DNA of 12,532 bases from Candidatus Portnoybacteria bacterium CG10_big_fil_rev_8_21_14_0_10_36_7 (GCA_002793835.1 PFDW01000033.1:1-12532), one strand, 5' to 3'. Shown: positions 1 to 6,993, numbered from the stretch's first letter. Made by a program: numbers and translations. Notes: a model not told the origin generated them from the letters alone.

Positions 1-741
1 TCAAGGTTTTTGATAAGAGTGGCAAGTTTGTTTTCAGTGGGAATCATGGTCAGATGATAATTTTCTGGAAAAATAAAGATTATGGTTCCGTCGAGGACAT
101 AGGTGGAATTTCAGATGAAGATTGTAAAAGTATATTTCGATTTGGTGCGGGCGATGACCATGGCTTTATAGATGGAAAAAGGATTGAAGGACTGTTCAAA
201 AATTTAGAAGATCAAATTTTACGAAAAAAATTAACAGCACAAGATACGCAAAAAAATTATTGAAATAGAGCAATCTCTCGGAAAAGAGATAAGTATTCCT
301 GCGCCTAAAGAGCGAGTTACAGGACGACCAGAAAGTTTTGAAAAAAATCCCATAGCACAAGAAATTTTGGAAGTAACAAAAGATTGGGCTAAATTCGGTG
401 GCAATTTTTATGACCATATGACTGGGAAAAAATTAAAATTAGAGGGGAATCTAAAAGCCGCCTTTTTAGTAGTTAATGATATTCGAGATTGCATTGAGAG
501 AGTTGAATATTTCGCTTGGATTGCAGAAATTGAGGCAAGCCAACCAAAAGTGGACTATGAATTTACATAGCGATGTATTGATAAAATGCATCATTGCGAA
601 AAAGGTCCAAGATCATGTTTTCAGTGCTTTCCAGTTGTCACTATGTGACTTGGCTTGAGGTGCGATTTAATTAGGGCTTATCTTGAAGGACGATTGGCAA
701 AAGGTGAAGATTTAAAACCTAAACTTCAAATAGTTAGATAA
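1..741 (+). pseudogene. Broken unrecognised gene (frameshift plus two in-frame stops), 5' end outside window
   Basis: The frame beginning at base 3 is open from the left edge and reads protein-like sequence to a TGA at 261-263. The next frame is open from 235 and continues protein-like (KIIEIEQSLGKEI...) to a TAG at 568-570. The switch must lie between 235 and 260, and the run of seven A at 250-256 is the obvious site: one A fewer would join the halves. After the TAG, the same frame keeps plausible coding, with Cys at 574, 595, 616, 625 and 661 and His at 589 and 592. It meets a TGA at 646-648 and ends RAYLEGRLAKGEDLKPKLQIVR before TAA at 739-741. Repaired, it would give about 245 residues within the window. 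The cysteine/histidine cluster could be a zinc site (inference). I do not recognise the family. A sequencing error could explain the frameshift but not easily both stops. Confidence 0.55.
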
Positions 742-802
742 GGCGACCACCTTGGAATAAAAAAATCCAAAACACTTTCAAGAGCTCTCTTCTGATTTGT
801 TA
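742..802. other. Spacer between broken gene and fecR-like promoter
   Basis: A short AT-rich non-coding stretch. It contains a small inverted repeat, TTGGA/TCCAA, around an A-rich loop (about 752-770) and the palindrome AGAGCTCT (781-788). Neither is followed by a T-run, so I do not call a terminator. No small gene is visible. Confidence 0.4.
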
Positions 803-831
803 TAGACTTTATTATAATTAATTTATATAAT
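803..831 (+). promoter_or_regulatory. Sigma-70-type promoter of the fecR-like gene, predicted leaderless
   Basis: TAGACT at 803-808 and TATAAT at 826-831 are separated by 17 bases. The ATG at 838 lies six bases after the -10 box, exactly where transcription would be expected to begin, so the mRNA should start at or next to the initiation codon. The element matches the hpf promoter at 3930-3958 in 24 of 29 ungapped positions, including a shared 16-base run AATTAATTTATATAAT. The -35 box is only a 4/6 match to consensus. Confidence 0.72.
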
Positions 832-837
832 AACAAC

Positions 838-2070
838 ATGAATAAATCATCACTATATGGGATTATCTTAGTCGCTATCGTCGTAATTGTTGGCGGGATA
901 TTTTTATCCAAAAAAAATAATAATTCTAATCAGGCGGATACTAATGACAATGTCCCTAAGGTAGATATCCAGTCGCTTATTTTGGAATCATTTGAAAACA
1001 ACGAAATAATTTTACAACTCGATTTAGGAGTCGCAACGATTAAGTCGGGGGATTCAGAAATTTCTCTAGCCAGTCCAGAAAAAAGAGTTGTGGCTATAGG
1101 TTCTACTATTAAAACTCAAGCAGATAGTGGCGCTTCACTATTTTATCCAAATGGCACAATTGCCACCTTGGGTGATAATACAGAGATTGTTGTGAGCGAA
1201 TTTATTGATTTGGAAAACGCTCAAACAAGTAAGATTAAATTAATAAATGGAAATTTATGGTCGCGGGTTGAACAAGTCTTGGATAAAGAAAACACTTATG
1301 AAGTGGAAACTGCTAATGCGGTAGCTACCGTAAGAGGAACATCGTTATGGACACAGTATGTTGATAAAAAAACTAAGTTGATAGTAGATGAAGCGAGTAA
1401 AAAAGTCCTCTTTAAAACGCTTGATCCTAAGTCGGGTAAAGTTTTAGATGGTGGTACTGTTGAGGTTGGGGTGGGCGAAGCGACCGAAACAGATACCGAA
1501 AAACCACCTACATTAAAAAATCCTTTGAGTGTTAGGATGATTTTAGCAACAGAAAAGGAAGTCCCATTTTTTAAAGCCAATATTAAAAAGGATGATAATA
1601 TCAAAATTATTATTAATAAAAAAGAGAATATAATTCGAATGAGCGAAGTAAAGCCCGAGGCAAAGATAGCGCCACGACTGGTAGAAATCGCTTCAATTAA
1701 AATAGAACCAAAGGTAGAGCCGGTTGAAGATAAGAAAGAAATTGTACCTGAAAAAAAAGCGCCCGTAGTAGTTACTCCGAAAGTTGTTGAGCCAGAGTTT
1801 AAGATAACATCGCTTTCACCAATGACGCTAACTAAAACTTCGTATGGATTCACAAACAGAAAGATAACAATAACTGGTGTTGGATTCACTTCGGCTACAG
1901 AAGTGATTGCAGGCAATACAATCCTTTCAGATCTAGTGGTGGTTAACGATACAACTATTACTGCCAATGTGTCAGATTCTATCCTGCCTGGGAAATATGA
2001 TGTGTCTGTTAAGAAGACAGATAAAATTGCTAGGCTGATCAAGGGCTTAACTGTTTCTCAATCTAACTAG
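838..2070 (+). CDS. Membrane-anchored FecR-domain protein with C-terminal IPT/TIG domain
   Basis: A 410-residue protein. Residues 7-24 form one hydrophobic segment followed by lysines and an Asn/Asp-rich stretch, so it is probably an N-terminal anchor with the rest outside the membrane. Residues about 62-172 fit a FecR domain: a repeated beta pattern of the type VAIGSTIKTQADSGASL, then a GTIATLGDNTEI segment, and the characteristic ending ETANAVATVRGTSLW. Residues about 275-320 are a Lys/Pro/Glu/Val-rich linker (EPKVEPVEDKKEIVPEKKAP). Residues 322-406 resemble an immunoglobulin-like IPT/TIG domain (ITSLSP..., ITITGVGF, LPGKYDVSV). Classical FecR relays ferric-citrate signals to an ECF sigma factor; no sigma partner or TonB receptor is visible here, so that role should not be assumed. 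The cyclase gene starts 11 bases downstream, so the two are probably co-transcribed and this protein may act as its extracytoplasmic partner (inference). The ATG at 838 is supported by promoter geometry; there is no Shine-Dalgarno site. Confidence 0.85.
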   Translation: MNKSSLYGIILVAIVVIVGGIFLSKKNNNSNQADTNDNVPKVDIQSLILESFENNEIILQLDLGVATIKSGDSEISLASPEKRVVAIGSTIKTQADSGASLFYPNGTIATLGDNTEIVVSEFIDLENAQTSKIKLINGNLWSRVEQVLDKENTYEVETANAVATVRGTSLWTQYVDKKTKLIVDEASKKVLFKTLDPKSGKVLDGGTVEVGVGEATETDTEKPPTLKNPLSVRMILATEKEVPFFKANIKKDDNIKIIINKKENIIRMSEVKPEAKIAPRLVEIASIKIEPKVEPVEDKKEIVPEKKAPVVVTPKVVEPEFKITSLSPMTLTKTSYGFTNRKITITGVGFTSATEVIAGNTILSDLVVVNDTTITANVSDSILPGKYDVSVKKTDKIARLIKGLTVSQSN

Positions 2071-2081
2071 AATAAAAGCAG

Positions 2082-3911
2082 ATGATTAAAAGAAAAAAAC
2101 TGCTCACCAATATAGCAATCAGTTTGCTGGTGAGTGGTTTTTTGTCTGGGCTATTTATTGGTGGCTATTTTGCTAAGAGTCAATTTAAAGTTGCCGACAG
2201 ACTTTTTTTGCCTTCTAAAACAACTGGTCAGGTGCTGATAGTGGCAATTGATAATAAAAGCATATCAAAAATAGGACAATGGCCGTGGCCAAGAAAAGTA
2301 ATAGCTTTACTAATCGATAGTCTTGGTTCACTTGAGCCAAGTATTATTGGCGTAGATATAAATTTTTCTGAAGAGTCTCAGTTTGGTAAAGCTGACGATG
2401 AAGCGTTAGCTGATGCTTTGTCTAGTAATAATGTTGTTTTACCCAAAGAAGCTAGCTCTTTATCAAAAATAAAAATAGACGATAAGGTTTATTTCAGAGC
2501 CGATAATTTAATTTCACCAATAGATGTATTGGCTAAGCAGGCTATATCTTTTGGCCATGTAAATGTCTTTCCAGATAATGATGGGATTATACGGAATATA
2601 CCAAACTATTTTAATTGGGATGGCCAGCGCCTAAATTCTTTCGCCACAACCTTGGTTAAAGAGTCAGGAATTATATTAAAAACTCTCCAGCCTAATGAGC
2701 CCATGCTCAAAGTTAACTTTATTGGCCCGAGTAGTGCAATCAAATATATTTCGGCTGTTGATGTTATAGATAAGAATGTGGAAGCTAGTGAGATAAAAGA
2801 TAAAATTATAATTATTGGGGCCACTAGTGCAGATTTACATGATACGCAAACAACCCCAACTTCTAGGTCTCGTCCAATGCCGGGCGCAGAGATTCACGCT
2901 AACGCTATTGAAACTATAATCAGCGGAAAATATATATTCCCAGTTTCTGATACTTGGACATTGTTCGTTATATTTTTAATGTCGTTTCTAGCTCTCGCCA
3001 TAGTTTTAAAAATTAGACGCTTGTCGTTACTTATTTTTTTTGCTGGTATATCATTAATATCTTATAATTTAATTAGTTTATTAGCTTTTGAATACGGAAA
3101 AATATTTAATCTAATATATCCCAACCTTGCTTTTGTATTATCATTTATCGCAAGCACTTTATTTCAATATTTTTCCGAAGGTAAAGAAAAAGATTTTTTA
3201 CGCCGTTCATTCCAGCAATATTTATCTCCAAGTGTAATAGATCAAATTATTGATAACCCAGATAAGTTAAAACTCGGAGGTGATAAAAAAGATTTAACGA
3301 TATTTTTTTCTGATATTCGTGGATTTACAACTTTGACTGAAGCGACTAGCGCCGAAGAATTAGTTTCTTTTTTAAATCGTTATTTCACGGCCGTTACCGA
3401 AGTAATTTTAAAAAATAAGGGGGTAGTGGACAAATTTATAGGCGATGCGGTTATGGCTTTTTGGGGTGCGCCAAATGAATTAGATAATCACGCTCTATGG
3501 GCTTGCCGAGCTTCATTGGAGATAAAAGCAAAGTTGGTTGAATTTCAAAAAGAGTGGAAAGAAAAAGGAATCAATTTTAATATCGGAATTGGCATCAACA
3601 GCGGAGAAGTAATCGTTGGCAATATGGGCTCAGACCAACGCTTTGATTACACTGTTATCGGTGATAATGTTAATGTTGCTTCACGACTAGAGGGGCTAAA
3701 TAAACAATTTAGTACCAATATAATAGTAAGCCTAGCAACACTTAAAAAGCTAGCGAAATCTGCTATAAATAAAGTGGAAATTTTAGAGCCTAAAGAATGG
3801 GATAAATTTGACATTAAGATTGAGGGGAATATTCAATTTTTAGCTAGATGTTTAGGAGAAGTTATGGTTAAGGGTAAGACCAAGCCAATCTTGATATTTG
3901 AGCTGAGCTAA
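2082..3911 (+). CDS. CHASE2-domain class III adenylate cyclase
   Basis: A 609-residue membrane enzyme predicted to convert ATP to cAMP. Residues 8-30 are a first membrane segment. Residues about 35-285 are an extracytoplasmic CHASE2 sensor, with the typical VLIVAIDNKSI, GQWPWPR, VDINF and PMPGAEIHANAIETI motifs. Three further hydrophobic segments follow at about 290-308, 313-335 and 343-363. A linker (FLRRSFQQYLSPSVIDQII) leads to the cytoplasmic cyclase domain, about 402-609. Catalytic residues look intact: metal-binding D411 (FSDIRGFT) and D455 (KFIGDAVMAFWG), base-selecting K451 with T524 (YTVIGDNVN), and transition-state N531 and R535 (NVNVASRLEG). The Lys/Thr pair points to the class IIIb adenylate rather than guanylate type (family knowledge). 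The gene lies 11 bases after the fecR-like gene with no strong Shine-Dalgarno site, so it is probably expressed from the promoter at 803-831. No cAMP receptor is seen in this window. Confidence 0.9.
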   Translation: MIKRKKLLTNIAISLLVSGFLSGLFIGGYFAKSQFKVADRLFLPSKTTGQVLIVAIDNKSISKIGQWPWPRKVIALLIDSLGSLEPSIIGVDINFSEESQFGKADDEALADALSSNNVVLPKEASSLSKIKIDDKVYFRADNLISPIDVLAKQAISFGHVNVFPDNDGIIRNIPNYFNWDGQRLNSFATTLVKESGIILKTLQPNEPMLKVNFIGPSSAIKYISAVDVIDKNVEASEIKDKIIIIGATSADLHDTQTTPTSRSRPMPGAEIHANAIETIISGKYIFPVSDTWTLFVIFLMSFLALAIVLKIRRLSLLIFFAGISLISYNLISLLAFEYGKIFNLIYPNLAFVLSFIASTLFQYFSEGKEKDFLRRSFQQYLSPSVIDQIIDNPDKLKLGGDKKDLTIFFSDIRGFTTLTEATSAEELVSFLNRYFTAVTEVILKNKGVVDKFIGDAVMAFWGAPNELDNHALWACRASLEIKAKLVEFQKEWKEKGINFNIGIGINSGEVIVGNMGSDQRFDYTVIGDNVNVASRLEGLNKQFSTNIIVSLATLKKLAKSAINKVEILEPKEWDKFDIKIEGNIQFLARCLGEVMVKGKTKPILIFELS

Positions 3912-3929
3912 TAATTATGCTTATAAAGC

Positions 3930-3958
3930 TGGACTTTTTATAAATTAATTTATATAAT
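3930..3958 (+). promoter_or_regulatory. Sigma-70-type promoter of hpf, predicted leaderless
   Basis: TGGACT at 3930-3935 and TATAAT at 3953-3958 are separated by 17 bases. The ATG at 3965 again follows six bases after the -10 box, predicting a transcript that begins at the start codon. Sequence and geometry nearly duplicate the promoter at 803-831, suggesting the two genes share regulation. An imperfect inverted repeat (3921-3928 with 3934-3943) overlaps the -35 box. Confidence 0.72.
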
Positions 3959-3964
3959 ATTGGT

Positions 3965-4264
3965 ATGATAACAAAATTTTACTTCAAAAATCTTTATAAA
4001 CAGGACGAGCTAATGACCGAAAACTATTTAGACGAGCGAAAACTTGCTCGAATAACTAAGTTTTTTAAGCACGATGACCCAGATGCGATTAAATTGAATA
4101 TTAGAATAGAGCATTTCAAGAAACACAGCGCTTACTCTATCGAAATGGAATTAAGAGCAAACAGAAACAAATTTATAGGTACAGAGGAAAGTCATAGCTT
4201 ACAGAAGGGTTTAGATCTAGCGCTTGATAGAGTTGTAGCGCAAGTAAGAAAAAAATCTTCTTAA
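3965..4264 (+). CDS. hpf: Short ribosome hibernation-promoting factor (HPF/RaiA, S30AE family)
   Basis: A 99-residue protein, about the size of a short-form HPF or RaiA with no long C-terminal dimerisation domain. The layout fits the S30AE fold: an N-terminal strand (ITKFYFKN), a first helix ending in LDERKLARITKFF, central strands (AIKLNIRIEHFKKHSAYSIE and MELRANRNKFIGTEES), and a final helix SLQKGLDLALDRVVAQVRKK. This last resembles the conserved 'AIDLAxDKLxxQLRK' ending of the family. Family members bind the 30S decoding channel and inactivate or protect ribosomes when growth stops. The start at 3965 is set by the promoter six bases upstream; an internal ATG (residue 17) would remove the first strand. 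The ribosome-associated GTPase gene typA follows on the same strand, so two ribosome stress factors are neighbours. Identification rests on pattern rather than strong identity. Confidence 0.75.
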   Translation: MITKFYFKNLYKQDELMTENYLDERKLARITKFFKHDDPDAIKLNIRIEHFKKHSAYSIEMELRANRNKFIGTEESHSLQKGLDLALDRVVAQVRKKSS

Positions 4265-4275
4265 ACTAGTAATAT

Positions 4276-4304
4276 TTGACAAGGCAGTATTAACGAGTTA
4301 TAAT
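4276..4304 (+). promoter_or_regulatory. Perfect-consensus sigma-70 promoter upstream of typA
   Basis: TTGACA (4276-4281), a 17-base spacer and TATAAT (4299-4304) match the bacterial housekeeping consensus at all 12 positions. Transcription would start near 4311, leaving a leader of about 55 bases before the typA ATG. An intrinsic terminator-like hairpin lies inside that leader. Confidence 0.85.
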
Positions 4305-4322
4305 TAAATATAAATCTTAATA

Positions 4323-4353
4323 AAAAATCTGCTGATAAAACCAGCGGATTTTT
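4323..4353 (+). terminator. Intrinsic terminator-like hairpin in the typA leader
   Basis: AATCTGCTG pairs with CAGCGGATT around the loop ATAAAAC (4335-4341), with one T-G pair. The stem extends through A-T pairs to about 12 base pairs, and its 3' arm ends in five T. It may end hpf transcripts, lying 59 bases after the hpf stop. It also lies downstream of the typA promoter and only 12 bases before the typA ATG, so it could act as an attenuator. The A-run on the 5' side would make it work on the opposite strand too. Confidence 0.75.
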
Positions 4354-4365
4354 GTTCAAAGTAAA

Positions 4366-6180
4366 ATGCCCAATATCAGAAATATAGCAATCATCGCTCA
4401 TGTTGACCATGGCAAAACCACACTTGTGGATGCTTTGTTGCGTCAATCCGAAAGTCACATAGGTAAAGATATGGACGCAAAGGATTTGATTATGGATTCG
4501 CACGAACTTGAAAGAGAGCGGGGAATCACTATTTTTTCAAAAAATGCGTCGGTAATTATTAAAGACACCAAAATTAATATCATTGATACGCCTGGACATG
4601 CCGATTTTGGAGGTGAAGTGGAGCGTGTTTTAAATATGGCTGATGGTTGCTTACTTTTGGTTGATGCCAAGGAAGGACCAATGCCTCAAACGAGGTTTGT
4701 ACTTAAAAAGGCCTTGGAGATGAAACTTAAAATCATTGTTGTAATAAATAAAATTGATAAGCCGGATGCTCGGCCAGATTTTGCTATAGACAAGACATTT
4801 GATTTATTTGGTGAGCTAGGGGCGGATAACAGCGCTTTAGATTTTCCAATAGTTTATGCTGTAGCCAAACAAGGTAAGGCTGGGCTAGAAGCCGATTTAT
4901 CTAAGATGGTTGATATTAACCCGATCTTTGATGCAATTTTAGAACATATACCAGCTCCATCATGTGATCCCAATAAACCATTACAAATTTTAATAGCCAA
5001 TATTACGGGAAACAATTATAAGGGCAGAATTGGCATTGGAAAAATTTATAATGGACAGATTAAAACTGGGCAGGAAATTGCTCATATAAATAGAAACGGG
5101 GTCATCAAGAAATGCCGTCTTAGTGCTTTAATGACTTTCGTAGGATTGAGTTGTATAGAGGCGACAGAAATAATTGCAGGTGATATTGTGGCAGTTGCAG
5201 GAATTGCTGACATTAACATAGGCGAGACAATCGCTGATGCCAATAATCCAATAGCTTTACCACTTTTGAAGATCGAGGAGCCTACCGTGAAAATGACTTT
5301 TATGATTAATGATTCTCCCTTTGCTGGTCAAGAAGGTAAGTTTTCTACATCTCGTCAGATTCGCGAAAGATTATATAAAGAGCTAGAAACAGACATGGCG
5401 CTTAAAGTAGAAGATGGCCCTGCGACTAACAGTTGGGTGGTTTCTGGTCGTGGAGAACTGCATTTGGCAATATTTATTGAAAGAATGAGACGAGAGGGGT
5501 ATGAGTTTCAAGTTTCTAGACCCCAAGTTATTTATAAAGTGGTTGATGGTAAAAAAGTGGCTCCATTTGAAAATTTGTTTGTTGAGGTGCCAGAACAGTA
5601 TAATGGTGCAGTTATGCAAAAAATGGGTGAGCGCAGAGGAGAGCTCAAAGATATGAAAAATGAAAATGAGATTATATATTTAGAATTCATTGTGCCAACA
5701 CGAGGTTTATTTGGCTATCGTAATGAATTTTTAACTGATACAAAAGGATTGGGTATTATGAATACAAGTTTTTTTGGTTATAAACCTGATGGTGGTCAAT
5801 GGAATGAAAGAGATAACGGTTCGTTGGTCGCCTGTGAGGCCGGAAATACAAACTTATACGGTTTATTGAACGTACAAGATAGAGGCGTAATGTTTTTACA
5901 GCCTGGTATACCTGTTTATGTTGGCCAAGTTGTTGGGCAAAACTCTAGAAGTGAAGATATCAGGGTGAATGTTTGCAAGGCCAAGGAACTATCAAACATG
6001 CGTTCAAAGGGTGAAGGCTCGGATGCACATTTCAACGTTCCTAAGAATATGGGTCTTGAAGAAGCTCTGGAATATATTGGTGATGATGAATATGTAGAAA
6101 TTACGCCAAAGAATATTAGAATTAGAAAAGTTTACCTAGATGAGATAGCTGCTAAGCGTGCAGCCAAAAAGAAAAATTGA
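4366..6180 (+). CDS. typA: TypA/BipA ribosome-associated translational GTPase
   Basis: A 604-residue protein, full length for the TypA/BipA family (about 600-615). It binds the ribosome with GTP and aids 50S assembly and growth under stress such as cold (family knowledge). GTPase motifs are G1 AHVDHGKTT (11-19), the switch I region with RGITIFSKN (52-60), G3 DTPGHADFGGEVERVL (74-89), G4 NKID (128-131) and a G5-like YAVAKQG (164-170). Next come the beta-barrel domain (about 205-300), the EF-G-like domain III (GRGELHLAIFIERMRREGYE, 361-380), domain V (LFVEVPEQYNGAVMQKMGERRG and PTRGLFGYRNEF), and the family-specific C-terminal domain with KELSNMRSKGEG (540-551) and ITPKNIRIRK. The start matches the usual MxNIRNIAIIAHVDHGKT beginning. 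There is no Shine-Dalgarno site; the bases before the ATG are CAAAGTAAA. Expression probably uses the promoter at 4276-4304, subject to the leader hairpin. Confidence 0.96.
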   Translation: MPNIRNIAIIAHVDHGKTTLVDALLRQSESHIGKDMDAKDLIMDSHELERERGITIFSKNASVIIKDTKINIIDTPGHADFGGEVERVLNMADGCLLLVDAKEGPMPQTRFVLKKALEMKLKIIVVINKIDKPDARPDFAIDKTFDLFGELGADNSALDFPIVYAVAKQGKAGLEADLSKMVDINPIFDAILEHIPAPSCDPNKPLQILIANITGNNYKGRIGIGKIYNGQIKTGQEIAHINRNGVIKKCRLSALMTFVGLSCIEATEIIAGDIVAVAGIADINIGETIADANNPIALPLLKIEEPTVKMTFMINDSPFAGQEGKFSTSRQIRERLYKELETDMALKVEDGPATNSWVVSGRGELHLAIFIERMRREGYEFQVSRPQVIYKVVDGKKVAPFENLFVEVPEQYNGAVMQKMGERRGELKDMKNENEIIYLEFIVPTRGLFGYRNEFLTDTKGLGIMNTSFFGYKPDGGQWNERDNGSLVACEAGNTNLYGLLNVQDRGVMFLQPGIPVYVGQVVGQNSRSEDIRVNVCKAKELSNMRSKGEGSDAHFNVPKNMGLEEALEYIGDDEYVEITPKNIRIRKVYLDEIAAKRAAKKKN

Positions 6181-6188
6181 TAATCCCC

Positions 6189-6217
6189 TTGTCATAATAA
6201 AAAAATTATGATATTAA
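6189..6217 (+). promoter_or_regulatory. Candidate promoter for the orphan gene at 6269
   Basis: TTGTCA (6189-6194, 5/6 to consensus), 17 bases, then TATTAA (6212-6217, 4/6). The spacer contains a 7-bp inverted repeat, TCATAAT/ATTATGA, around six A (6192-6211). This would give a leader of about 45 bases that includes the strong Shine-Dalgarno site. The weak -10 makes this tentative. Confidence 0.4.
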
Positions 6218-6251
6218 TAATGAGGTTCTTTTAGTAGTAAATATCAAACCG

Positions 6252-6262
6252 AAAGGAGGTGA
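6252..6262 (+). promoter_or_regulatory. Strong Shine-Dalgarno site fixing the start at 6269
   Basis: AAAGGAGGTGA is complementary to the canonical 16S rRNA tail over essentially its whole length and ends six bases before the ATG at 6269. It is the only strong site in the window; the other genes have none or only loose purine runs. Confidence 0.9.
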
Positions 6263-6268
6263 GATTGG

Positions 6269-6988
6269 ATGGGTAATTTTCCGCAAATGTTGGAGGGCGT
6301 AGTTCATCGGATTTATCCCAATGGGTCGCACGGACCATATGCTTTAGCACTCATTCAAGGGAGTGAAATTGTCAATAAGCTGACTTTTTCGATCAAGGAA
6401 TACGTATGTAAAGAGAATCGAAATCTACAGCCTGATGAAGTTGTATGTTTGAAAAAAATTCGTAAAAAGAGATACGGCTGGAGAGCAGATGAAGCATATC
6501 TGTGGACGACGGACTTAGAAAGTTCATGGATTGAGACTCTGGATTTGGTAAACCAAGTTAAACATTTTGCCTCTCTGGAAAGAATCGGAGCGGCAACAGT
6601 ACACGTTGAGTTTAGAATCCTTGGCCTTGAGGTGCTAACAAGCGCTCTAAGAACAATGGATGAAGAAAAAAGACTTTTTTTCTTGATACTTTTTCTTATT
6701 TGGTACAACAACTTTGCAGAATCGGTAGAGTTGTTTGGCGATACTTATCTAAATTTTGGTAACTTGAATTTATTTATATCCCGGACGAAAGATGGCAAAG
6801 CCTTGAAAGTCTGGTATGGCATGCCCAATAAATTATTGGAAAATCATGCCGAAGGAAGTTCAACATTGATTGAAATGCATGGCCCCGCTGAAATGGTGGG
6901 CAAATATCTGGATAACATCATAGAAAAAACATCTCTGAAAGAAGTAATACTCCCAAATGGAATGAATTTATATATTCCTTTGGAGTAG
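6269..6988 (+). CDS. Uncharacterised protein with a possible OB/cold-shock-like N-terminal barrel
   Basis: A 239-residue soluble protein that I do not recognise. Residues about 8-78 read as a small beta-barrel: EGVVHRIYPNGSHGPYALALI, then LTFSIKEYVCKENRNLQPDEVVCL, then KKIRKKRYGWRADEAYLW. The pattern of a glycine-rich turn, a TFS strand, a 'P-x-E-V-V' turn and a basic strand recalls OB or cold-shock folds that bind nucleic acid or ribosomal RNA, but this is inference. Residues about 83-150 are mainly helical, with a hydrophobic stretch RLFFLILFLIWYNNF that is more likely a buried helix than a membrane segment. Residues 155-239 look mixed alpha/beta (LNLFISRTKDGKALKVWYGM, GPAEMVGKYLDNIIEK). 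No catalytic motif stands out. It is a single-gene unit with its own Shine-Dalgarno site and terminator, and appears somewhat richer in GC than its neighbours by eye. Confidence 0.8.
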   Translation: MGNFPQMLEGVVHRIYPNGSHGPYALALIQGSEIVNKLTFSIKEYVCKENRNLQPDEVVCLKKIRKKRYGWRADEAYLWTTDLESSWIETLDLVNQVKHFASLERIGAATVHVEFRILGLEVLTSALRTMDEEKRLFFLILFLIWYNNFAESVELFGDTYLNFGNLNLFISRTKDGKALKVWYGMPNKLLENHAEGSSTLIEMHGPAEMVGKYLDNIIEKTSLKEVILPNGMNLYIPLE

Positions 6989-6993
6989 CATTC

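Noticed and set aside
250..256. Programmed -1 frameshift at the A7 run
   Set aside because: The frame change needed is +1 (or -2), not -1, and the downstream frame has two further stops; decay or an indel error is simpler.
646..648. UGA read as glycine or another amino acid in the broken gene
   Set aside because: TGA ends typA at a conserved C-terminus, and the same damaged gene also has a TAG and a frameshift, so recoding alone cannot rescue it.
637..649. GTCAC-TAT-GTGAC inverted repeat as an operator or attachment site
   Set aside because: Only a 5-bp stem inside the broken gene; expected by chance at this length.
476..658. A separate small gene of 60 codons
   Set aside because: It overlaps the better protein-like frame of the broken gene and its translation shows no coherent domain pattern.
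1296..2042. Long antisense open frame within the fecR-like gene
   Set aside because: The opposite strand encodes recognisable FecR and IPT/TIG domains. The antisense product is low-complexity Ser/Thr/Val sequence with no promoter or start signal.
3921..3943. Terminator of the fecR-like/cyclase unit
   Set aside because: The inverted repeat is interrupted by a two-base bulge, has no GC core and no T-run after it, and overlaps the hpf -35 box.
6192..6211. Terminator for typA
   Set aside because: The 7-bp TCATAAT/ATTATGA hairpin is entirely A-T rich except for one pair and lacks a following T-run; it may instead be part of the next promoter's spacer.
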